Source of the DNA: AG25 sp035518815
GTDB taxonomy: Bacteria; Gemmatimonadota; Gemmatimonadetes; Gemmatimonadales; GWC2-71-9
Assembly (NCBI GenBank): GCA_035518815.1
Contig: DATIXG010000060.1
Span: 132,499-196,498, forward strand
DNA: 64,000 bases
Direction of reading: 5' to 3'
Notes under the pieces: generated by a model
Told to the model about the DNA's origin: nothing
The model's input: only the letters and a program-made list of their open reading frames with translations
Databases searched by the model: none
Part shown: piece after piece, positions 50,064 to 57,917 of the stretch
Layout of the letters: every line of letters starts with the position of its first letter
Numbering within the stretch: the stretch's first letter is position 1
Program-made: the position numbers and the translations under genes

Positions 50064-50704
50064 GGCGCGGAGGTCACCACGATCGTCATGACCCCGACGA
50101 TGCTGCCCGCGTTCGCGGCGATGACGACGGTTCCGGGTGCGAGCGGCGACACGAGACCGCTGGGGGTGACCCATGCGATCGCGTCATTGGACGACGACCA
50201 CTTGAAGGCTGGTTGGGGTGCGACCGCGCGACCGCCCCCGTACGCGACAGCCGTCACCTGGACCACTTCGCCGACTTTGGCTCTGACGGTCGCGGGGCTG
50301 ATGCTCACACTGTCGATCGCCATGCCCGGGGCGGCTGCGGACGGCGCCGGATGGGCCTGGCGCGCCGCCCATGCCGCCTTCGCGGCCTGGCACTTCTTGA
50401 CTCTGTCGAACCCGATCCCGGCCGACACGCCCAGGAAGGCAGCCTGGACCACCCCGAGGGCGATCGCGCTTCCCCCCTGGTCCTCCGCATACCCGTAGGC
50501 TTCGGGGTCGCTGGCGATGGCGAAACCGCCGATCAGATCGAGCCCGCCGATGACGAGATCAATCACCGGTGCGGTGTTGCTCTCCGAGCAGGTGAAATAC
50601 TGCATCTGCTCGTGTCCCACTGGCGGACCCTTGGTAAAGAGGAGGCTGCAGCCTTCGAGCGCCAGCACGAACAGGAGCGAGAGAAGAACGGTGTAGCGTC
50701 GCAT
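50060..50704 (-). CDS. Lipoprotein with Ig-like (BIG2) domain, paralogue 1
   Basis: A 214-aa first member of the tandem trio: signal peptide YTVLLSLLFVLALEGC, CSLLFTKGPPVGHEQM, FTC, two hydrophobic helices with Gly-rich faces, GFDRVKKCQAAK, then an Ig-like domain ending VIAANAGSIVGVMTIVV. AGGTGAG 5 nt upstream supports ATG 50704 over GTG 50713. All three keep the PPxGHEQ motif and the two spaced Cys, so a disulfide or metal site is possible. Confidence 0.7.
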   Translation of the reverse strand: MRRYTVLLSLLFVLALEGCSLLFTKGPPVGHEQMQYFTCSESNTAPVIDLVIGGLDLIGGFAIASDPEAYGYAEDQGGSAIALGVVQAAFLGVSAGIGFDRVKKCQAAKAAWAARQAHPAPSAAAPGMAIDSVSISPATVRAKVGEVVQVTAVAYGGGRAVAPQPAFKWSSSNDAIAWVTPSGLVSPLAPGTVVIAANAGSIVGVMTIVVTSAP

Positions 50705-50764
50705 GAGACTCACCTACCTTTCCTCTCTGGGTGTGGTGCCACGACCAAGGCGGCACCGGCCAAC

Positions 50765-51907
50765 CTAGTTCAGGAATTCCCGGTCTGCTACATCGAGGCA
50801 GCCCCGCGCGTCGAACCCGGTCGCGTTGCTCATGACCACGGTGGCAATCCCGGCGGACGGGTACACCCGCATCATGTGGTGATAGCCGCCGCCTCCTCCC
50901 TCCTTATAGAAGAAGCGCACGCCACCCAGGTCCCCGACGTGCCAGCCGAGGGTCATCGCCACGGTGGCGCCGCCGGTGGTGCGCTGCGGTTCGAACAACA
51001 GGCGGCGCGTCTGGTCGTCGAACAGGACGGAGTGGGGGCCGAGCTCGTCCCGCAGGAACTTCCCGAACCCGCGCGCCGTCCCCACGAGCCCGCCGAACGC
51101 CGGCCCGTTGGGGTAGTGGCTGGCGATCGAGAGCCACGGTCCCTCGTAGCGACCGATGTACTCCCGGTCGATCAGCAGCCGCTTGGCCAGGTTCATGAAG
51201 GAATACTTCTTCAAGTATCCGGTCGCGTGGTGGGCGGGATCAGGAATCGTATACCCGAGCTCGGGCGGCGTGATGCCGAGCGGCGAGAGCACCTGGTCGG
51301 CGACGTACGCGGTGAACGGCTGGCCGCTCGCGCGCCCCACCACCGGGCTGAGCAGCCAGTAACCGATGTTCGAGTAGGCGTACTTCGCTCCGGGCGGGGA
51401 CTTGAGCTTGGGATGCTCCCGTAGCACGGCCGCGAGGGCCGCGGACTCGTCGAACCCGGCGTGCGCGGCGGCGAGGTGCACCCAGCGCAGCGGAATAGGG
51501 TTGGGGATGCCCGAGAGATGGGCGAGGAGCTGGCGGACGGTGATGCCGTCACCATAAGGAATCGAGTCCACGTAGCGCGTCACGGGATCGTCCAGCCCCA
51601 CACGCCCGGCGCCGACGAGACGCAGCACCGCGGCCGCCGTGATCGTCTTGCTCATCGAGTAGGCCATCAACGTCGTGGTCGAGTCCATCGGGACCCGCCG
51701 GCCGACATCGGCCCAGCCGCCATCGTACTCGAAGAGCGTCGACGTCGAGTCGACGACGAGGTACTGGATGCCGGGAGCCCGCGAGCGCGAGACCAGCGTC
51801 TGCAGGTAGGAACGGACGCGCTCGCTGCGGTCGGTCTGGCGCTCATCCATGGCGGGCTCGCAGGCGGTGGCGGCGAGGCACAACGCGAGCAGGGCGCGTG
51901 ACCTCAT
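50765..51907 (-). CDS. Serine hydrolase (beta-lactamase/class C-like) lipoprotein
   Basis: A 380-aa protein with a lipobox (LAATAC) and the penicillin-binding fold: SMSK (SxxK nucleophile) near residue 84, YSN as the second motif, and a C-terminal HHMMR region in place of KTG. Members act as esterases, D-aminopeptidases or beta-lactamases; the activity cannot be fixed. It follows the gene at 51918 by 10 bases. Confidence 0.82.
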   Translation of the reverse strand: MRSRALLALCLAATACEPAMDERQTDRSERVRSYLQTLVSRSRAPGIQYLVVDSTSTLFEYDGGWADVGRRVPMDSTTTLMAYSMSKTITAAAVLRLVGAGRVGLDDPVTRYVDSIPYGDGITVRQLLAHLSGIPNPIPLRWVHLAAAHAGFDESAALAAVLREHPKLKSPPGAKYAYSNIGYWLLSPVVGRASGQPFTAYVADQVLSPLGITPPELGYTIPDPAHHATGYLKKYSFMNLAKRLLIDREYIGRYEGPWLSIASHYPNGPAFGGLVGTARGFGKFLRDELGPHSVLFDDQTRRLLFEPQRTTGGATVAMTLGWHVGDLGGVRFFYKEGGGGGYHHMMRVYPSAGIATVVMSNATGFDARGCLDVADREFLN

Positions 51908-51917
51908 GTCGTGTGGC

Positions 51918-52391
51918 TCAGTTCGCTTTCAGCACGTCCTCGACGAACGTCAGGATCTTCTGCTCGACCCACTGCGTCGACACGGCTTCCGTGCCGATCA
52001 CGCCGAGGCGGTCGGTGCTGGCGGTGATGGTCCGGCCCTTGGCGGGAGACGCCTTGACGTCGCGCTGGACCAGGATGCCGCGCTTGGGATCGCACTTGAA
52101 CAACAGCGCTGACGCGAGCCCGCCGCGGGGTGTGAAGGAGAGCGCCACGCTGGGGTAGGCGTCCGCGCGGTCGGTGTTGTCGCGCGTGGCGGCCTCATGA
52201 CCCGCGTTCTTGAGCTCGGTGCTGAACGCGTCGAGCGCCGGCCGCACGGTGTTGCGGAGACAGTCGGCACAGGCGCGCCGCTGGCGCTCCGCCGTGCCCT
52301 GGCCCGTCTTGGAGGCAGGCGGCGCGGCGGCGCCTTTCTCGGCGTGCGACGCGAGGAGCTTGCGGAGCTTGGCGATGCCGTTGTCGGTCAT
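51918..52391 (-). CDS. Hypothetical protein
   Basis: A 157-aa cytosolic protein. A basic N-terminal third includes RRACADCLRN, a Cys pair that might bind metal. The mixed alpha/beta C-terminal region contains YPSVALSFTPRGGLASALLFKCDPKRG. No family recognised. It starts 3 bases after the ACT-DUF5612 gene, so the two are almost certainly one transcript. Confidence 0.6.
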   Translation of the reverse strand: MTDNGIAKLRKLLASHAEKGAAAPPASKTGQGTAERQRRACADCLRNTVRPALDAFSTELKNAGHEAATRDNTDRADAYPSVALSFTPRGGLASALLFKCDPKRGILVQRDVKASPAKGRTITASTDRLGVIGTEAVSTQWVEQKILTFVEDVLKAN

Positions 52392-52394
52392 GGG

Positions 52395-53048
52395 TCAGAA
52401 CACCCGCTGCTTCAGCAGGTCGATGGAGAACTTCGCCGTGTCGGCCGTCGCCATCACGGTCATGACGCCCGCCTGCACGGGATCGGTCACGACGAGGTCG
52501 GCCGCCTGGGGCACGCTCCCCGCCATGTTCAGGCTCACCACCAGCAGTCCCTGCTTCCGGACTTCCCGCACGGCGCGCTCGATTTCCCCGCCCATCAGCG
52601 ACCCCGCGAGCACGAGCGCCGCGACCCGGGGGAGCCGGGCGATGCCGCGCACGGCGTCGGCGAGCGGCTGCTCGCCCACCAGCGGGATCGTATCCACCGA
52701 GATATGCTCGCCGCGGATGTTGTGGCGGTCGGCTTCCGAGATCGCGCCGATCGCCACCTGTCCCACCTGCGCGCCGCCACCCATGATGATCACCCGCTTG
52801 CCGTAGATCGCCTGAAGCGTCTTGGTGAGGGTCACATCGCGCACGACCGCGAGCGCTTTGAAGTCATCGATCAGCTTGCTGGCGGGCTCGGGCAGCTCGA
52901 TCTCGAAGTAGATGCGGGCTTCGCCCCCGCTCTGGTCCATGATCTCCACCGACGAGATGTCGCCCTTGCGGCCCGCGATCACCCCGGTCAGCTGGTGCAG
53001 CACGCCGGGACCTGCGTCGGCCCGGACAATCACCCCGCACTTTTCCAC
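52395..53048 (-). CDS. ACT-domain protein with DUF5612
   Basis: A 217-aa protein. The N-terminal ACT domain (VIVRADAGPGVLHQLTGVIAG) suggests binding of a small ligand such as an amino acid. The C-terminal domain (GKRVIIMGGGAQVGQVAIGA, then LVLAGSLMGGEIERAV and VSLNMAGSVPQAADLVVTDP) matches DUF5612, best known to me from methanogenic archaea. The Gly-rich segment looks like a nucleotide-binding turn. Function unknown. It heads the run leading to the serine hydrolase. Confidence 0.72.
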   Translation of the reverse strand: MEKCGVIVRADAGPGVLHQLTGVIAGRKGDISSVEIMDQSGGEARIYFEIELPEPASKLIDDFKALAVVRDVTLTKTLQAIYGKRVIIMGGGAQVGQVAIGAISEADRHNIRGEHISVDTIPLVGEQPLADAVRGIARLPRVAALVLAGSLMGGEIERAVREVRKQGLLVVSLNMAGSVPQAADLVVTDPVQAGVMTVMATADTAKFSIDLLKQRVF

Positions 53049-53151
53049 GCTATCTCTCCCTCCCTCGATGCGCCGGTGGGCGCGCCCTCCTCCTGGGGAG
53101 GGCGACGACGGAGCGAATTCTACTCGGGTGGCCGTGGGCCGCCAGCGCCCG

Positions 53152-53182
53152 CGGCCCGTGCGCGCTGCCGGTGCACGGGCCG
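53152..53182. terminator. Strong hairpin downstream of the phytase-like gene
   Basis: A perfect 10-bp stem (CGGCCCGTGC / GCACGGGCCG) with an 11-nt loop, 20 bases after the stop of the gene at 53202. A second stem (CGCCCTCC / GGAGGGCG) lies near 53082-53104. Neither has a T-tract. The 153-base gap holds nothing else. Confidence 0.45.
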
Positions 53183-53201
53183 GGGCAGGGATGCGAAGGG
53201 G

Positions 53202-54551
53202 CTAGTGCAGGTCGTGCAGCGAGCGATTCAGCCTGAAGAACCAGACCTCGTTGTGGTCCACCGCGCCCGAGGGGAGCAGCTTCTGGATGAAATGCCCCTT
53301 CCCATCGTCGGTCACACCGAAGTCGTCGTCGTTCGAGACCGCGATCGTGCGTCCGTCGTCGAGCAACACCATCCCTTCGGCCTTGTCGTGCGGGTACCCG
53401 AACGCCAGCATGTCCACCACGAGCGTCTTCTTCACGGGCACGATCCCATTCGCCGCGAGGGCGGAGTCGTTCAGCTGCTCGAGGGTCTTGCCGCCGATCA
53501 TGAGACCGTTCGCGCCGTTCGACGGATCGTTGACGTCCGTCGCGCCCGCGATGTCGATCAGGTAGATCTTTTTCTGGACCGAGGGACCCGCGGGGTCGTT
53601 GAAGAACTTCCCGTCGCGCTCGTCCACCAGGAACCGCGTGGGCGACACCGCCTCGATTTCGCTCGCACCGTAGCCCGGGTCATCCATCGGGTAGAGGTAC
53701 TGCCGGATGGAGCCGGTGCGCAGGTCGAGCATCACGATGCGCAGGAGATGCGACGCCTTGGCGGCAGCATGGTTGGGGTTGTCGAGCGGGTTCTGGATGA
53801 TGCCGACGAGCACGCGACCGCCGGCGAGCGCCGCCAGCCCCTCCATCCCCTTGTTGGCCTGGCGCTTGATGAGCACTGCCGGGAGCGGATGGGGGCCGCT
53901 GCACGGCGAGTCCTGTTCGAGCGTCCGCCCGTGCCGATCGAAGTGCACGATGAACGGACCGTATTCGTCCGACACCCAGAACGAGCCGTCCTCCATCACG
54001 CGCAGCCCCTCAGAGTCGATCCCGTTGGGATCGAAGGGGAGCAGCGTGCCGTCGAGGGTGCGTGGTGTTTCCCCCGTGGCACCGCATCCGCTCGCGCCGA
54101 CGGGAAGCCCGCTGCGCGCGCCGCCGCTCGCCGTCTTGAGGGTGATGATCTCGTCGCGCACGAACTTGCCATGCTCGAAGTGGAACCGTCCGACCTGCGG
54201 GTTGAAGGAGGGGACCGGGAAGAGCTTGTCGTTCCCCGTTCCCGCGACATTCGGACCGCGATCGGTGAGGGAGTAGAGCTCGCGACGGCCGGGGCGCTGA
54301 TCGAGCGCGGAGCCGAAGCCGCCGTGGAAGATGGTGACGCCGTTCTCGACTGCCAGGACATCGTTCGGGACGAGCGCCACGGCGTGCGCGCTGACCGCGA
54401 TCGGCGTCGCCTGATCGAAGCGGCGCGAGGCGTCGAGCAGATTCGTCGTGCTGGTCGCCGTGGGAACGTCCTGATTGCAGGCGCCGAGCAGAGCGGCACC
54501 GGCCAGGGCGACGACGAGGGCCGGGCGGGGCGCGCGCCGGGTGTGGCTCAT
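53202..54551 (-). CDS. Esterase-like-activity-of-phytase family lipoprotein
   Basis: A 449-aa lipoprotein (lipobox LLGAC). The mature part is a beta-propeller-type fold of the phytase-like family (PF13449): YSLTDRGPNV, GIDSEGLRVM, GSFWVSDEYGPFIVHFD, NKGMEGLAAL and ASEIEAVSPTRFLVDERDG. Members have been tied to phytase or phosphodiesterase-like activity; the substrate here is unknown. GGAGGA upstream fixes ATG 54551. Confidence 0.82.
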   Translation of the reverse strand: MSHTRRAPRPALVVALAGAALLGACNQDVPTATSTTNLLDASRRFDQATPIAVSAHAVALVPNDVLAVENGVTIFHGGFGSALDQRPGRRELYSLTDRGPNVAGTGNDKLFPVPSFNPQVGRFHFEHGKFVRDEIITLKTASGGARSGLPVGASGCGATGETPRTLDGTLLPFDPNGIDSEGLRVMEDGSFWVSDEYGPFIVHFDRHGRTLEQDSPCSGPHPLPAVLIKRQANKGMEGLAALAGGRVLVGIIQNPLDNPNHAAAKASHLLRIVMLDLRTGSIRQYLYPMDDPGYGASEIEAVSPTRFLVDERDGKFFNDPAGPSVQKKIYLIDIAGATDVNDPSNGANGLMIGGKTLEQLNDSALAANGIVPVKKTLVVDMLAFGYPHDKAEGMVLLDDGRTIAVSNDDDFGVTDDGKGHFIQKLLPSGAVDHNEVWFFRLNRSLHDLH

Positions 54552-54687
54552 GACGAGTCCTCCGGGATGAGTTGGGGATGAAGAGCGAGGGAAATAGAGA
54601 CGCGGGATGGTGTGGGGTGGCGACAGCGGGGTCACGGATTCGTAACGGTGTCGCGAGGCGCAGGCTATCTTCCTTCCGCCCGTTCCT

Positions 54688-56073
54688 TTGAGAAACGTCG
54701 TGCGCGCGTTTCATACGGTCCTCGGCTTCGTTTGCCTCGTGATCGGCCTCACGCCCGCCGTGTCCCGGGCGGAGGAGTGCCCACGCCGGCGCGTGCTGAG
54801 CGCCGTCGGGGAAGCGCTGTTCGTCAACCTCACGGTGAACCGCCTCGATGCGTGGGCGCGCAACCAGCCCTGGGCCTACGTCGATCCCGCGAGCTGGGCC
54901 AGGAACCTCCGCCTCGGGTGGACCTGGGACGAAGACCACTTCTTCACCAACATGTTCTCCCACCCCTACCACGGCGGCCTGTATTTCAATTCGGGCCGGG
55001 ACAACTGCCTCGGCTACTGGGGGGCGGCGCCGATCGCGTTCCTCGGGTCGTGGACCTGGGAGTACCTGGGCGAGCGGTTCCGCCCGTCGCTGAACGATTT
55101 CTACATGACGAGCATCGGGGGCATCGCGCTGGGTGAAGTGACCCACCGCCTCGGCGCCACCATTCGGAATACGAAGGCCACGGGCTCGAGCCGCCTGTTC
55201 CGCGAGCTGGCCGCGCTGGTGGTCGACCCCATCGGCGGGATCAACGGCCTCATCCGCGGCGAGTGGGGTCAAGTGAGGGACAATCCGCCCGAGCACGACC
55301 CGGGGGCGTTCATGTTCCGGTTCAACGCGGGCGTGCGCTGGATCGCCGACTCGAACGATTTCTCCAATCCCGTCGGCTCTCCGACCATCATCGCCGAGAT
55401 GAACTACGGCGACCCGTTCGAGCGGCCGTCGTGGGCGCCGTTCGACGTGTTCAACGTCCGCGCGCAGGTCAGTCCCGGCGGGGGTGGGTTGAACCTGCTG
55501 CGCGCGTCGGGCCGCCTGTACCAGACCAGCCTGAACAAGTCCGCGCGCCGCAACCGGCATGTGTTCATGGTGAGCCAGCGCTACGACTTCGTGAACAACC
55601 CTGCCTACAAGTTCGGCGGGCAGAGCATCGAGACGAGCATCCAGTCACGCTGGCGCCTGGGGCGCGGCTCGACCCACCTCCGCACCAAGTTCGGCGCCGA
55701 CGGCATCCTGCTCGGCGCGATCGATGCGCCGTACTCGGGTGTGGGCGATCGAACCTACGACTTCGGTCCGGGCGTCGGCCTGATCGCGGCCCTCACACTC
55801 GAACGTCGCCAGACTGTCTATCTCGAGTGGTACAACCGGATCGAGTACCTGCACTCGGTGAGCGGCGCCGCCGCCGATCATGGAATCGCCTTCACCGGAC
55901 TCGAGGGGCTGCTGCCGCTCAGGCACGGGATCGGGCTCGGGCTCTGCCTGAGCGCGTACGCCCGGAGCAGCACGTACTCCGACAAGCCGGTGGAGCAGCG
56001 CGAGTTCCCCGAGCTTCGGGTCTTCCTGACCCTGATCACGTCGCACCAGCCGGGGGGGATGCTGCAGCCGTGA
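54688..56073 (+). CDS. DUF3943-domain outer-membrane protein
   Basis: A 461-aa protein with a signal peptide (AFHTVLGFVCLVIGLTPAVSRA). The DUF3943 pattern follows: NPWAYV-like, FFTNMFSHPYHGGLYFNSGRDN, SWTWEYLGERFRPSLNDFYMTSIGG. The remainder is a beta barrel. The start is TTG 54688 or GTG 54700; TATCTT near 54667 is a likely -10. Function unknown; such proteins sit in the outer membrane of Gram-negatives. Confidence 0.75.
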   Translation: MRNVVRAFHTVLGFVCLVIGLTPAVSRAEECPRRRVLSAVGEALFVNLTVNRLDAWARNQPWAYVDPASWARNLRLGWTWDEDHFFTNMFSHPYHGGLYFNSGRDNCLGYWGAAPIAFLGSWTWEYLGERFRPSLNDFYMTSIGGIALGEVTHRLGATIRNTKATGSSRLFRELAALVVDPIGGINGLIRGEWGQVRDNPPEHDPGAFMFRFNAGVRWIADSNDFSNPVGSPTIIAEMNYGDPFERPSWAPFDVFNVRAQVSPGGGGLNLLRASGRLYQTSLNKSARRNRHVFMVSQRYDFVNNPAYKFGGQSIETSIQSRWRLGRGSTHLRTKFGADGILLGAIDAPYSGVGDRTYDFGPGVGLIAALTLERRQTVYLEWYNRIEYLHSVSGAAADHGIAFTGLEGLLPLRHGIGLGLCLSAYARSSTYSDKPVEQREFPELRVFLTLITSHQPGGMLQP

Positions 56074-56687
56074 ATACCCGGCCGCTCCTCCTGCTCCTCG
56101 TGTTCTCGGCCCCCTCCGCGTGGGGCCAGCAGCAGGCGCCGGAGCGGAAGCAGCGGCCGCACCGCACGGGCCTCTGGTTCGAGTTCGGCTCCGGGTCCGG
56201 CGCCGTGCGCATCGGGTGCGGCGGGTGCGAGGACGCGAGGTTCGCCAGCGGCTCGAGCGGTTACCTCCGCGTGGGCGGCACGGTGTCGGACAACGTGCTA
56301 CTCGCGGTCGAGACCTACGGCTTCGACGACAAGGCCTTCGGCTTCGTCGAGGGCGACTCGTCGATCGTGGCGAACGACGCGACCATCACGCTGAGCGTCC
56401 TGTGGTATCCCTGGCGCAGCGGGGTCTTCCTCAAGGGCGGCGCCGGCCTCGCGAGCGGCGACTTCACCGTGACCCCCGATACCGGCGCCGCGCTCGAGAC
56501 GCACGGTGTCGGCGTGGGGATGACCTTCGGGCTGGGCTACGACTGGCCGATCTCGCGCAAGTTCGCGATCACGGTCAACGGCGCCGTGTACATCACGGCG
56601 ATCGGCGACATCAAGATCGCCAACAACTTCGTGGACGACGTGATCGCCGAGATGTATCAGTTCAGCGTGGGATTTACGATCCGGTAG
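56070..56687 (+). CDS. Small outer-membrane beta-barrel protein
   Basis: A 205-aa protein with a signal peptide (PLLLLLVFSAPSAWGQQ) and an eight-strand-type barrel pattern ending YQFSVGFTIR, typical of OmpW/opacity-like porins. A Cys pair (CGGC) near residue 50 is unusual. The GTG overlaps the DUF3943 stop (GTGA), so the two are co-translated. The 3' end overlaps the convergent DinB gene by 14 bases. Confidence 0.7.
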   Translation: MNTRPLLLLLVFSAPSAWGQQQAPERKQRPHRTGLWFEFGSGSGAVRIGCGGCEDARFASGSSGYLRVGGTVSDNVLLAVETYGFDDKAFGFVEGDSSIVANDATITLSVLWYPWRSGVFLKGGAGLASGDFTVTPDTGAALETHGVGVGMTFGLGYDWPISRKFAITVNGAVYITAIGDIKIANNFVDDVIAEMYQFSVGFTIR

Positions 56688-57237
56688 CGGGACCCAGGCG
56701 CGCCCGCACCTGCTCCGCTTGCCACAGGTGCCGCCGCTCGTGGGCCGCGATCACGCGGAACGCCGAGTAGAGATTGTAGGACAGCTTGGCGTTGATCGGC
56801 GAGCGGACGCGTACGCGGTTCAGGTCGAGTCCGGACGCCGCCTCAAGCCGATGGCCGAGGTCCACCCGGAGATCCATGAACCGGGAGAGCACCGTCTCGC
56901 GCGAGCCGGTGGATGCCGGGACGAAGGGCGGCGTGGTCCTGGTCCTCACCCGGGATGGGGGGTCGAGCGAATAGGAGAGCAGCCACCCCACGACGTCGCG
57001 GCGGTAGCGGCGGGCCGGGTCGGTGCCCGCGGTCTGAGCTTCCAGGATGGCGGCGTCGATGCGCGGCAGCATCGCTTCGTCCATCAGGTTGAGATGCGCG
57101 ACGCACTCGGCGACCGACCAGCCCGGCGGGTCGGGACGCGCATGGAATGCCGTCTCGTCCAGGCCCTGCACCAGCTCCGTGGCACGCGCGCCGGTATCGG
57201 CCAGCTCGGCAGCGATGACGGCGAGTTGTGGATGCAT
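56674..57237 (-). CDS. DinB-family four-helix protein
   Basis: A 187-aa cytosolic protein with DinB/YfiT metal-binding pattern: WSVAECVAHLNLMDE (first His) and the closing AHERRHLWQAEQVR (His pair). It likely binds a divalent metal and may act as a thiol-dependent transferase; the substrate is unknown. It has its own promoter, 9 nt from the ATG. Confidence 0.82.
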   Translation of the reverse strand: MHPQLAVIAAELADTGARATELVQGLDETAFHARPDPPGWSVAECVAHLNLMDEAMLPRIDAAILEAQTAGTDPARRYRRDVVGWLLSYSLDPPSRVRTRTTPPFVPASTGSRETVLSRFMDLRVDLGHRLEAASGLDLNRVRVRSPINAKLSYNLYSAFRVIAAHERRHLWQAEQVRARLGPATGS

Positions 57238-57246
57238 GTGGTCCCT

Positions 57247-57275
57247 CTAGTAGCCGCCTCATGCTGCGTCGTCAA
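57247..57275 (-). promoter_or_regulatory. Promoter of the DinB gene (leaderless type)
   Basis: Minus-strand TTGACG (57275-57270), a 17-nt spacer and TACTAG (57252-57247), then 9 nt to ATG 57237. Confidence 0.6.
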
Positions 57276-57317
57276 GCACACTCGCTTATCTTCCGTCGCC
57301 CCCAACCAGGAACCAGC

Positions 57318-57911
57318 ATGCGCTTGTGTCTCCCCCTCACGCTCCTCGCCGCGGTCTCCCTGCACGCGCAGGCAGCACCGGCCACCTACCGCGTCCGGTT
57401 CGAGACAACCGCCGGCACGTTCGTGGTCGAGGTGCACCGCGACTGGGCGCCGCTGGGCGCGGACCGGTTCAAGGAGCTCGTGACGAGCGGCTTCTTCGAC
57501 GGCGTGCGGTTTTTCCGCGTCGTCTCGGGCTTCATGGCGCAGTTCGGCGTCAACGGCGACCCGGCGGTCGCCGCCAAGTGGCGCGACAAGCGCATCGCGG
57601 ACGATCCCGTGAAGAAGAGCAACACGCGCGGCATGGTGACGTATGCGACGGCCGGCCCCGGCACCCGCACCACGCAGCTCTTCATCAACTATCGGGACAA
57701 CAGTATGCTCGACGCCCAGGGGTTTGCGCCTTTCGGGCAGGTGGTCGAAGGGATGGATGTGGTCGACAGGCTGTATTCGGCGTACGGCGATGGGCCCCCG
57801 CGCGGGCACGGCGTGGATCAGGGGCGGCTCCAGGCCGAGGGCAACGCGTATCTCGAGCGTGAGTTCCCCAAGCTCGACTACGTGAGGAAAGCGGCGCTCC
57901 TCACGCCGTAA
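57318..57911 (+). CDS. Secreted cyclophilin-type peptidyl-prolyl isomerase
   Basis: A 197-aa protein with a signal peptide (LPLTLLAAVSLHAQ) and the cyclophilin core: FDGVRFFRVVSGFMAQFGVNGDP, MVTYATAGPGTRTTQLFINY, FAPFGQVVEGMDVVDRLY. It should assist folding in the periplasm. TTATCT near 57284 is a likely -10 and AGGA precedes the start. DUF4153 follows after 6 bases. Confidence 0.9.
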   Translation: MRLCLPLTLLAAVSLHAQAAPATYRVRFETTAGTFVVEVHRDWAPLGADRFKELVTSGFFDGVRFFRVVSGFMAQFGVNGDPAVAAKWRDKRIADDPVKKSNTRGMVTYATAGPGTRTTQLFINYRDNSMLDAQGFAPFGQVVEGMDVVDRLYSAYGDGPPRGHGVDQGRLQAEGNAYLEREFPKLDYVRKAALLTP

Positions 57912-57917
57912 GCGGCG

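Noticed and set aside
50765..51907. Antibiotic-resistance beta-lactamase
   Set aside because: SxxK and YxN are present, but the KTG box is not clear and the lipoprotein context suits a general serine hydrolase, so a resistance role is not supported.
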